In this document: one piece after another, positions 1 to 5,374 of the stretch | Layout: every line of letters starts with the position of its first letter | How positions within the stretch are numbered: the first letter of the stretch is position 1 | NCBI GenBank assembly: GCA_041574955.1 | Contig: JBFGNS010000181.1 | Span: 1-7,624, forward strand | Source: CALZJC01 sp041574955 | GTDB lineage: Bacteria > Acidobacteriota > Thermoanaerobaculia > Multivoradales > JAHEKO01 | Direction of reading: 5' to 3' | Length of the DNA stretch: 7,624 bases | The notes under the pieces: model-generated | What the model was told of the DNA's origin: nothing | The model's database searches: none | Seen by the model: the letters and a program-made list of their open reading frames with translations, nothing else | Translations under genes and position numbers: made by a program

Positions 1-77
1 CGGTACCCTGGAACCCCATCCCCCGCGACTCCGAGCCGGCCGGGCCAGCACGCATCTTGTGTCCAGCCGGCCTTTCG

Positions 78-107
78 TTGGCAAAGCCGCCCCGACCCCC
101 GTACAAT
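78..107 (+). promoter_or_regulatory. Sigma-70-type promoter of tRNA-Ser
   Basis: A -35 hexamer TTGGCA (78-83) and a -10 hexamer TACAAT (102-107) each match the housekeeping consensus at 5 of 6 positions and are separated by 18 nt. The predicted transcription start is near 114, about 12 nt before the mature tRNA 5' end at 126. Because only 25 nt separate the tRNA from the next gene, this promoter may also drive the aldehyde dehydrogenase. Confidence 0.7.
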
Positions 108-125
108 CGTCTTCCCATCGACCGC

Positions 126-219
<94 letters not shown>

Positions 220-243
220 CCCGAGCCCTCCCGGATCCGCGCC

Positions 244-1602
244 GTGGACGCCGTCGACCCCACCACTGGAGAGCTGCTCGCCAGCTACGACGAGCACGAC
301 GCCGGTGAGATCGAGCGCCGGCTGGCGGCGGCGTACACCGCCTACGCCGGCTGGCGGCGCACCGCCTTCGCCGAGCGCGCCGCCCGGCTGACCGCCGCCG
401 CCGGCTTGCTGCGCCAGCGGCGTGACGAGCTGGCGCAGCTGATGACCCGCGAGATGGGCAAGCCGATCGGCGCCGCCGAGGCCGAGGTCGACAAGTGCGC
501 CTGGGTGTGCGACTTCTACGCCGAGAACGGCGAGCGGTTCCTGGCCGCCGAGCCGGTCGCAACCGACGCCGGCGAGAGTTTCGTGCGCTACGACCCGCTG
601 GGCGCGGTGCTGGCGGTGATGCCGTGGAACTTCCCGCTGTGGCAGGTGTTCCGTTTCGCCGCGCCGGCGCTGATGGCGGGCAACGTCGGCCTGCTCAAGC
701 ACGCCTCGAACGTGCCCGGCTGCGCGCTCGCCATCGAGCGCATGTTTCGCGATGCGGAGTATCCGCAGGGCGCCTTCCAGACGCTGCTGGTGTCGAGCCG
801 CGTCGTGCCGCGGCTGATCGCCGACCCGCGGGTGATGGCGGTCACGCTCACCGGCAGCGAGGCGGCGGGCGAGGCGGTGGCGGCGGAGGCCGGCCGTCAC
901 CTGAAGAAAAGCGTGCTCGAGCTGGGTGGCTCCGATCCGTTCATCGTGCTAGCCGACGCCGACCTCGAGCGCGCCGCCGAGGCCGCGGCCACCGCGCGCA
1001 CCATCAACAACGGCCAGAGCTGCATCGCCGCCAAGCGGTTCATCGTCGAGCAGCCGCTGGCCGACCGGTTCGCCGCGTCGATGGCCGAACGGATGGCGGC
1101 GCTGGCGGTCGGCGATCCGAGCGACCGGCAGACCGAGATCGGTCCGCTGGCGCGCCCCGACCTGGTCGACGACCTGCACGATCAGGTGGAGCGCAGCGTG
1201 CGGGAAGGCGCGGTGCTGGTGACCGGCGGACACCGGCTCGACCGGGCGGGCTTCTTCTACGCGCCGACCGTGCTCGACCGCGTGGAGCCGGGGATGGCGG
1301 CGTTCGAGGAGGAGACCTTCGGGCCGGTGGCGGCGGTGAGCCGGGCACGCGACGCCGCCCACGCCGTCGAGCTGGCCAACCTCTCGCCGTACGGCCTGGG
1401 CGCCAGCATCTGGACCGGCGACCCGGCGGCGGGACGCGAGCTGACGGCGGAGATCGACTCCGGCTCGGTGTTCGTCAACGAGATCGTCAAGTCGGACCCG
1501 CGGCTGCCGTTCGGCGGCGTCAAGCGCTCGGGCTACGGCCGCGAGCTGGCCGAGTTCGGCATCCGCGAGTTCGTCAACGTCAAGACGGTCTGGGTCGCCT
1601 GA
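244..1602 (+). CDS. NAD(P)-dependent aldehyde dehydrogenase, succinate-semialdehyde dehydrogenase (GabD1-like)
   Basis: A 452-aa cytoplasmic oxidoreductase predicted to oxidise succinic semialdehyde (or a similar short aldehyde) to the acid with NAD(P), as in GABA catabolism. Visible ALDH signatures, numbered from the GTG start: the MPWNFP motif with active-site Asn129; KHASNVPGCA, the cofactor-binding stretch typical of the GabD1 branch, where classical GabD has a KPA-type motif; ELGGSDPF with general base Glu226; GQSCIAAKR with nucleophile Cys260; EEETFGPV; and a PFGGVKRSGYGRE C-terminal motif. Length matches GabD1-type enzymes (about 455 aa). The frame is open from 169, but codons before 219 lie inside tRNA-Ser, so GTG 244 (just before the N-terminal DPTTGE motif) is the best start. 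No convincing Shine-Dalgarno precedes it. Exact substrate and cofactor preference cannot be read from the sequence. Confidence 0.9.
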   Translation: MDAVDPTTGELLASYDEHDAGEIERRLAAAYTAYAGWRRTAFAERAARLTAAAGLLRQRRDELAQLMTREMGKPIGAAEAEVDKCAWVCDFYAENGERFLAAEPVATDAGESFVRYDPLGAVLAVMPWNFPLWQVFRFAAPALMAGNVGLLKHASNVPGCALAIERMFRDAEYPQGAFQTLLVSSRVVPRLIADPRVMAVTLTGSEAAGEAVAAEAGRHLKKSVLELGGSDPFIVLADADLERAAEAAATARTINNGQSCIAAKRFIVEQPLADRFAASMAERMAALAVGDPSDRQTEIGPLARPDLVDDLHDQVERSVREGAVLVTGGHRLDRAGFFYAPTVLDRVEPGMAAFEEETFGPVAAVSRARDAAHAVELANLSPYGLGASIWTGDPAAGRELTAEIDSGSVFVNEIVKSDPRLPFGGVKRSGYGRELAEFGIREFVNVKTVWVA

Positions 1603-1620
1603 CCACGAGCCCGGCGCCGC

Positions 1621-1656
1621 GCGCGCGGTGAGGCGCGCGGTGAGGCGCGCGGTGAC
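1621..1656. repeat. 12-bp tandem repeat, three copies
   Basis: Three consecutive 12-mers begin at 1621, 1633 and 1645: GCGCGCGGTGAG, the same again, then GCGCGCGGTGAC (last base changed). They lie 19 nt after the aldehyde dehydrogenase stop and run into the left arm of the large inverted repeat. A related string, GTGAGGCGCGCG, also occurs at the stop codon of the renalase-like gene (5223-5234). Function unknown; this may be simple slippage in GC-rich DNA. Confidence 0.8.
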
Positions 1657-1717
1657 AGGATACCCAGAGCACCGTCCGTGCTGAGCAGGTCGCGGGCTCG
1701 GCTGGGTATCCTGTCAC
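1652..1717. repeat. Perfect 16-bp inverted repeat with internal hairpins (possible bidirectional terminator or palindromic element)
   Basis: The left arm GTGACAGGATACCCAG (1652-1667) is exactly complementary to the right arm CTGGGTATCCTGTCAC (1702-1717). The 34-nt spacer can itself fold: AGCAC (1668-1672) pairs with GTGCT (1678-1682), and GAGC (1683-1686) with GCTC (1696-1699), giving a three-way junction of 66 nt. It sits between two convergent genes (ends at 1602 and 1734), where a bidirectional terminator would be expected. There is no T-tract on either side, and the arms are less GC-rich than the surroundings, so an extragenic palindromic repeat or small non-autonomous mobile element is an alternative. 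Confidence 0.85.
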
Positions 1718-1733
1718 TGCTGTCCTTGGCGCC

Positions 1734-2636
1734 TCACGCCTTCTGCTTCCGCCGCACCGTCAGCACCGGGCAGGCCGCGCGCTGCACGACGCGCTCGGCG
1801 GTGCTGCCCAGGAACATGTGGGCCAGGCCGGAGCGGCCGTGGGTGCCCATGGCGATGAGATCGGCGCCGCAGGCCTCGGCCTCGGTCACGATGGTCTCCG
1901 GCGGGTAGCCCTCGAGGGCGCGGATCTCGATGGCGGGGCCGAGGCCGGCGAGGCTGGCGGCGACCTCGCTCAGCTTCTCCTCGGCGGCGCCGGCGACGTC
2001 CTTGTAGTAGTCCACCGCGGTGGGGATGGCGCCGTAGGCGGTGTACTCGAACGGCTGGTGGTAGGCGTGCAGCAGGATCAGCCGGGTCTCCTCCAAATCG
2101 GGTCCCAGGATGCGGGCGGCGGCGGTGGCCACCTGCTCGGCGTCGCGCGAGAAATCGGTCGGCACCAGCACGGTACGGATCCGGCGGTGGCGCTCGCGGT
2201 CGCCCGGGTGGACGGAGAGCACCGGGCACGGCGCGTGCTGCACCACCCGCTCGGCAGTGCTGCCGAGCAGCAGGTGGCCCAGACCGCTCAGGCCGCGGGT
2301 GCCGATCACCACCAGGTCGACGCCGCCCTCGCGCGCCGCTTCGAGGATGGCCTGCGACGCCAGGCCGAGCCGCAGGTCGGTGTCGACCCCGATGCCGGCG
2401 TTGCGCACGCGCTGCGCCGCGTCGTCGAGCCGCGAGGCGGCGGCCGACTGGAGCGCCTCGGTGAAGTCGGGCGGCGCCGGCACGAAATCGGTCATCCGGT
2501 GGGCGGGGAGCAGCCCGTGAACCAGCCGGATCCGGGCGCCGTGGCGGCGGGCGATCTCGATCGCCCAGTCGACCCCGGCGCGCGCCGTGTCGGAAAAGTC
2601 GGTGGCTACCAGGAGGGTCTCGAGAGGCTCGCTCAT
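1734..2636 (-). CDS. Tandem-domain universal stress protein (UspA family)
   Basis: A 300-aa cytoplasmic protein made of two UspA domains. Domain 1 (about residues 3-143) opens with LLVATDFS and ends with the ATP-binding pattern G-x2-G-x9-G-S at Gly112, Gly115, Gly125-Ser126. Domain 2 (about 152-295) opens with TVLVPTDFS and repeats the pattern at Gly264, Gly267, Gly277-Ser278. The start-of-domain Asp residues (Asp12, Asp161) are present, so both halves look able to bind ATP. Family members help survival under starvation, oxidative or respiratory stress; a specific partner cannot be inferred. The ATG at 2634-2636 is chosen because the first Usp strand begins a few residues later; the open frame continues far upstream only because it is antisense to tRNA-Gln and repeats. 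No Shine-Dalgarno is visible. It is convergent with the aldehyde dehydrogenase and divergent from tRNA-Gln. Confidence 0.93.
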   Translation of the reverse strand: MSEPLETLLVATDFSDTARAGVDWAIEIARRHGARIRLVHGLLPAHRMTDFVPAPPDFTEALQSAAASRLDDAAQRVRNAGIGVDTDLRLGLASQAILEAAREGGVDLVVIGTRGLSGLGHLLLGSTAERVVQHAPCPVLSVHPGDRERHRRIRTVLVPTDFSRDAEQVATAAARILGPDLEETRLILLHAYHQPFEYTAYGAIPTAVDYYKDVAGAAEEKLSEVAASLAGLGPAIEIRALEGYPPETIVTEAEACGADLIAMGTHGRSGLAHMFLGSTAERVVQRAACPVLTVRRKQKA

Positions 2637-2642
2637 GGGATC

Positions 2643-2648
2643 AGTATA
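2643..2648 (-). promoter_or_regulatory. Possible -10 element giving a leaderless universal stress protein mRNA
   Basis: Read on the minus strand, TATACT (2648 down to 2643) matches the -10 consensus at 5 of 6 positions. Six nt follow before the A of the start codon at 2636, the usual distance from a -10 box to the transcription start. Together with the lack of a Shine-Dalgarno, this suggests transcription begins at or next to the ATG. No good -35 box is seen at the standard spacing. Confidence 0.4.
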
Positions 2649-2704
2649 CGCACGCCCGGCGCCGCCGAGCGCCATGCCGGCGGGTGGGAACGAGGCCCGT
2701 GCGT

Positions 2705-2734
2705 TTGACCGGAAACGCAACCGTTTGTTACCCT
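2705..2734 (+). promoter_or_regulatory. Promoter of tRNA-Gln
   Basis: A -35 box TTGACC (2705-2710, 5 of 6) is followed after 18 nt by TACCCT (2729-2734), a weak -10 that keeps the key T, A and final T and is preceded by an extended -10 TG at 2726-2727. The predicted start near 2741 is 7 nt before the mature tRNA. Position and the -35 box support it; the -10 match alone is modest. Confidence 0.5.
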
Positions 2735-2747
2735 TTGGGCGTCCTGC

Positions 2748-2821
2748 TGGGAGGTCGTTCAATGGTAGGACACACGGCTCTGGACCGTGGAATCGGGGTT
2801 CGAATCCCTGCCTCCCAGCCA
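2748..2821 (+). tRNA. tRNA-Gln (anticodon CUG)
   Basis: A complete class I cloverleaf. The acceptor stem is TGGGAGG (2748-2754) with CCTCCCA (2811-2817), discriminator G2818 and encoded CCA (2819-2821). The anticodon stem 2773-2777/2785-2789 carries loop CTCTGGA, placing anticodon CTG at 2780-2782, which reads CAG. The T stem is 2794-2798/2806-2810 with one G-U pair and loop TTCGAAT. The U-A first acceptor pair is typical of tRNA-Gln. Its 3' terminal 20 nt recur in the repeats downstream. Confidence 0.97.
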
Positions 2822-3077
2822 CCTCGGCAGCTCCCGAGAACGAGGCCGATGCGGAGGTATCGCCCGTTCCAACCAGCTCGTGCAGGGCTTCGAACCTGCG
2901 CGCCGGGGGGCGCGCTCGGCGACGCGGGAATCCCTGCCTCCCAGCCACCTCGGCAGCTCCCGAGAACGAGGCCGATGCGGAGGCATCGCCCGTTCCAACC
3001 AGCTCGTGCAGGGCTTCGAACCTGCGCGCCGGAGGGCGCGCCCGGCGACGCGGGAATCCCTGCCTCCCAGCCACCTC
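2802..3077 (+). repeat. 126-bp tandem repeats each containing the 3' end of tRNA-Gln
   Basis: Units start at 2802 (inside tRNA-Gln), 2928 and 3054 (the third only partial, identical up to 3077). Each begins with the tRNA's last 20 nt, GAATCCCTGCCTCCCAGCCA, including CCA. Units 1 and 2 differ at only three of 126 positions, all transitions: T2858/C2984, G2907/A3033, T2916/C3042. Each full unit can form a 5-bp hairpin right after the CCA (2823-2827/2834-2838), a GCAGG/CCTGC hairpin (2882-2886/2895-2899), and an overlapping 7-bp GC hairpin GCGCGCC/GGCGCGC (2898-2904/2909-2915). The units lack the tRNA 5' half, so they cannot make tRNA. They would be co-transcribed with tRNA-Gln. The layout resembles the tyrT repeats of E. 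coli that give rtT RNA; whether an RNA product exists here is unknown. Confidence 0.95.
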
Positions 3078-3256
3078 TCGCGTAGCTCGGTCGGGCTGGT
3101 CGGCAGGGAGTCGGTCGTCGGCCTCCGCGCGTGGCGCGGAGACCTCGGGAGCGAATCCCTGGTGCCGAGCAGGTCCTCCCTCACGTAGCTCGGTCGGTCG
3201 GGCTCGCAGGGGCGGACGCGGCCTTCGGCCGGGGAGACGCGGAGGCCTCGGGGCGG
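3054..3256 (+). repeat. Two diverged repeat units continuing the tRNA-Gln array
   Basis: After 3077 the sequence leaves the 126-bp unit but stays repetitive. CGTAGCTCGGTCGG occurs at 3081-3094 and 3184-3197, and GCGGAGxCCTCGGG at 3136-3149 and 3239-3252, both exactly 103 bp apart. The tRNA-derived start GAATCCCTG reappears at 3153-3161, 99 bp after its copy at 3054, though the following bases no longer match the tRNA acceptor strand. Hence the stretch reads as two older, diverged units of about 100 bp. I see no gene or complete tRNA here; it accounts for most of the region between tRNA-Gln and nei. Confidence 0.65.
3123..3141 (+). terminator. Strong GC hairpin, possible end of the tRNA-Gln transcript
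   Basis: CTCCGCGC (3123-3130) and GCGCGGAG (3134-3141) form a perfect 8-bp stem with a 3-nt loop. No T-tract follows, so it is not a canonical intrinsic terminator; it may instead be the structural counterpart of the GC hairpin in the 126-bp units. A second, shorter hairpin CGGCC-TTC-GGCCG lies at 3219-3231 in the next unit. Confidence 0.25.
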
Positions 3257-3289
3257 CATGGGTCCCATGGCTCGGGTCGGCGGCTCGGC

Positions 3290-3295
3290 TAGGAT
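3290..3295 (+). promoter_or_regulatory. Weak -10 candidate for nei
   Basis: TAGGAT (3290-3295) keeps the conserved T, A, A and final T of a -10 box and lies 37 nt before the nei ATG. No recognisable -35 is found 16-18 nt upstream. An alternative is that nei is transcribed by readthrough from tRNA-Gln. Confidence 0.2.
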
Positions 3296-3322
3296 GCGGG
3301 CCGGCCGCGTGGTGGATGGCGC

Positions 3323-3327
3323 GGAGG
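3323..3327 (+). promoter_or_regulatory. Ribosome binding site of nei
   Basis: GGAGG at 3323-3327, five nt before ATG 3333. This site, with the invariant MPEGPE N-terminus that follows, fixes the start and excludes the in-frame ATGs upstream at 3258 and 3267. Confidence 0.8.
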
Positions 3328-3332
3328 GAGCC

Positions 3333-4190
3333 ATGCCCGAGGGACCCGAGATCCGACGCGCCGCCGACCGGGTGGCGGGGGCCGTCGAGGGACGGGTGGC
3401 TCGGCAGGTGTGGTTCGCGTTCGAGCACCTGAAGCGGTACGAGAAGCGGCTCGTCGGGCGGCGGGTGGCCGAGGTGACCACCCGCGGCAAGGCGATGCTG
3501 ACCCGCTTCGAGGGCGGGCTGAGCGTCTACAGCCACAACCAGCTCTACGGCCGCTGGTACGTGGTGCGCGACGGCCGGCTGCCTCGCACTCGCCGCCAGC
3601 TGCGCTTCGCGGTGACCGCCGGCGAGCGGCGGGCGCTGCTCTACTCGGCCTCCGAGATCGAGGTGCTGGACGCGCCGGGCGAGCGCCGTCATCCGTACCT
3701 GAGCCGGCTCGGGCCGGATCTGCTGTCGCAGGCGCCGGCGGCCGGGGAGCTCGCCCGACGGCTGGACGAGCCGCGGTTCCGCGGCCGCCAGCTCGCCGGC
3801 GTGCTGCTCGACCAGGGGTTCGTGGCCGGGCTCGGCAACTACCTGCGCGCCGAGATCCTGTTCGAGGCCCGCGTCCATCCCCGGCGCCGGGCGGCCGGCT
3901 GCTCGGACGTGGAGCGGCTGCGCCTGGCGAAGCGGATGCTGGCGCTCACCCGGCGGACCTACCGCACCCGCGGCATCACGCTGCCGCCGTCGCGAGTGGC
4001 CGAGCTCAAGGCCGCCGGGGCGCGGCGCTCGGCCTACCGGTTCTGGGTCTACGGGCGCGCCGGCGAGCCGTGCCGGGTGTGCGGCGAGACGATCGCGGTG
4101 GCGCCGGTCGGTGGCCGGAGCTGCTTCTGGTGCCCGGCCTGCCAGCCGGCGGGCGGGAGCGGCGGGCGTCGCGCGAGGTCGCGGTCGTGA
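3333..4190 (+). CDS. nei: Endonuclease VIII (Nei), DNA glycosylase/AP lyase
   Basis: A 285-aa base-excision repair enzyme of the Fpg/Nei family that removes oxidised pyrimidines such as thymine glycol and nicks the resulting abasic site. The N-terminus MPEGPEIRRAADR is the Nei form; Pro2 becomes the catalytic N-terminal amine after Met removal and Glu3 is the second catalytic residue. Lys53 in TRGKAMLT is the conserved phosphate-contacting lysine. YSHNQLYGRW (65-74) and the helix-two-turn-helix segment AGLGNYLRAEI (about 165-175) match E. coli Nei closely. The C-terminal zinc finger is complete: Cys247-x2-Cys250-x16-Cys267-x2-Cys270. The protein is about 20 residues longer than E. coli Nei (263 aa), the excess including a Gly/Arg/Ser-rich tail after the finger. 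The renalase-like gene follows after 22 nt on the same strand, so both are probably co-transcribed. Confidence 0.95.
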   Translation: MPEGPEIRRAADRVAGAVEGRVARQVWFAFEHLKRYEKRLVGRRVAEVTTRGKAMLTRFEGGLSVYSHNQLYGRWYVVRDGRLPRTRRQLRFAVTAGERRALLYSASEIEVLDAPGERRHPYLSRLGPDLLSQAPAAGELARRLDEPRFRGRQLAGVLLDQGFVAGLGNYLRAEILFEARVHPRRRAAGCSDVERLRLAKRMLALTRRTYRTRGITLPPSRVAELKAAGARRSAYRFWVYGRAGEPCRVCGETIAVAPVGGRSCFWCPACQPAGGSGGRRARSRS

Positions 4191-4212
4191 GCGCCGCGGC
4201 GGTGGCTGGCCC

Positions 4213-5226
4213 GTGACCGGCTCGAGGGCACGGGGGCCGGAGGGCTCGAGGGTGGCGGTGGTGGGTGCCGGCATCGCCGGTCTGGCCTGCGCCGAGCTGC
4301 TGCGGCGCCGGGGTTGGCAGGTGCGGCTGTTCGACAAGGGACGCGGGCCGGGCGGCAGGATGTCCACGCGGCGGGCGAGAGGCTGGCGGTTCGACCACGG
4401 CGCCCAGTACTTCACGGTCCGCGACGCGCGGTTCGCGCGCGCGGTCGAGGCCTGGCGGCGCGCCGGCGTGGTGGCGCGGTGGGACGGCGAGATCGTGGTG
4501 CTCGAGGACGGCTCGCGCCGGCCGACCGGCGGGGGCACCGAGCGGTGGGTCGGGGTGCCGGGGATGAGCGCGGTCTGCCGCCATCTCGGAGCCGGCCTGG
4601 AGGTGGCGTTCGGCACGCGGGTCGAGCGGCTCGAGCGTGCTGGGGAGAGCTGGCGGCTGACCTCGGCGGCGGGTGAGCAGCTCGGCCGGTACGACGCGGT
4701 GGTGGTGGCGGTCCCGGCGCCGCAGGCGGCCCACCTTCTGGCGCCCGTCGCGCCCGGGGTTGCGGCGCGCTGCGCGCGGGTCGACATGGCCCCCTGCTGG
4801 GCCGCGATGGTCGCTTTCGACCGCCCCCTCGAACTCGGCTTCGACGGCGCCTTCGTCCACCGCTCGGCCCTCTCCTGGGTGGCCCGCAACGGCTCGAAGC
4901 CCGGCCGGCCGCCGGGCGAGGCCTGGGTGCTGCACGGCTCGCCGGACTGGTCGCGCGACCACCTGGAGCTCGCACCGGAGGCCGCGGCCGAGCGGCTGCT
5001 GGCCGGCTTGGTCGCCGCCTGTGGCGGGATCGAACGGCGGCCGGTATTCCTCGACGCCCACCGCTGGCGCTACGCGCTGCCTGCCGAGCCGTTGCCCGAG
5101 ACTTGCCTGCTCGACGCCGGCCTCCGCCTGGCGGTCTGCGGCGACTGGTGCGCGGGCCCGCGGGTGGAAGGCGCCTACCTTTCGGGCCGCGCCGCCGCCG
5201 AGCGGCTCGCGGTGCCGCGCCCGTGA
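4213..5226 (+). CDS. Renalase-like FAD/NAD(P)-binding oxidoreductase
   Basis: A 337-aa flavoprotein of the amine-oxidase/renalase-like family. The N-terminal Rossmann motif VAVVGAGIAGLACAE (GxGxxG at about 18-23) continues to an acidic residue after strand 2 (FDKG) and the second flavin motif GPGGRMSTRR (about 45-54). DHGAQYF (61-67) is typical of renalase homologues. The C-terminal FAD motif is seen in CGDWCAGPRVEGAYLSGRAAAERL. Length agrees with the family (about 330-345 aa). Bacterial renalases studied elsewhere oxidise mis-reduced dihydro-NAD(P) isomers back to NAD(P); that role is possible here but not proven by motifs. GTG 4213 is preferred because it gives the expected short lead before the Rossmann fold; an earlier in-frame GTG at 4111 would overlap nei by 80 nt. 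The Shine-Dalgarno is weak, compatible with translation after nei. Confidence 0.85.
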   Translation: MTGSRARGPEGSRVAVVGAGIAGLACAELLRRRGWQVRLFDKGRGPGGRMSTRRARGWRFDHGAQYFTVRDARFARAVEAWRRAGVVARWDGEIVVLEDGSRRPTGGGTERWVGVPGMSAVCRHLGAGLEVAFGTRVERLERAGESWRLTSAAGEQLGRYDAVVVAVPAPQAAHLLAPVAPGVAARCARVDMAPCWAAMVAFDRPLELGFDGAFVHRSALSWVARNGSKPGRPPGEAWVLHGSPDWSRDHLELAPEAAAERLLAGLVAACGGIERRPVFLDAHRWRYALPAEPLPETCLLDAGLRLAVCGDWCAGPRVEGAYLSGRAAAERLAVPRP

Positions 5227-5320
5227 GGCGCGCGCGCCGGGAGACGGTCCGTTGCTCGCGGCCAGCCGAGGTGAGCTCGACCGAGACTGCGTCGGGTCCA
5301 CGGCGGCGCCGCGGCGGGCA

Positions 5321-5351
5321 GTCGGTGAGCCGGGTCGGTGAGCCGGGTCGG
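5321..5351. repeat. 13-bp tandem repeat in a convergent intergenic region
   Basis: GTCGGTGAGCCGG occurs at 5321-5333 and 5334-5346, followed by a partial GTCGG (5347-5351). It lies in the 148-bp gap between the convergent renalase-like and secreted-protein genes. No clear terminator with a T-tract is seen in this gap. Confidence 0.8.
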
Positions 5352-5374
5352 CGCACGGGCCGAGCCGGTGGCCG

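Noticed and set aside
1..55. Possible divergent minus-strand gene starting at ATG 55 or ATG 18
   Set aside because: Fewer than 20 codons are visible, with no ribosome binding site at proper spacing and no recognisable protein; it cannot be supported from this window.
3085..3170. Possible third tRNA: GCTCGGT (3085-3091) pairs with GCCGAGC (3164-3170), with a long hairpin like a variable arm and GAATCCC near the 3' end
   Set aside because: The T-arm does not align with the acceptor strand, there is no CCA, and no consistent anticodon arm can be drawn. It is better explained as a diverged repeat unit.
2802..3256. CRISPR array
   Set aside because: The repeats are 126 bp and directly tandem, with no variable spacers and no cas genes.
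3257..3269. Inverted repeat CATGGG-T-CCCATG upstream of nei as an operator
   Set aside because: Short, and the 1-nt centre and GC background make it plausible by chance; there is no second copy or regulator gene nearby.
1734..4889. Minus-strand open frame of 1051 codons
   Set aside because: Only its last 300 codons are a real gene (universal stress protein). The rest is antisense to tRNA-Gln, the repeats, nei and the renalase-like gene and has low-complexity Arg/Pro/Ala composition; it is open because of high GC.
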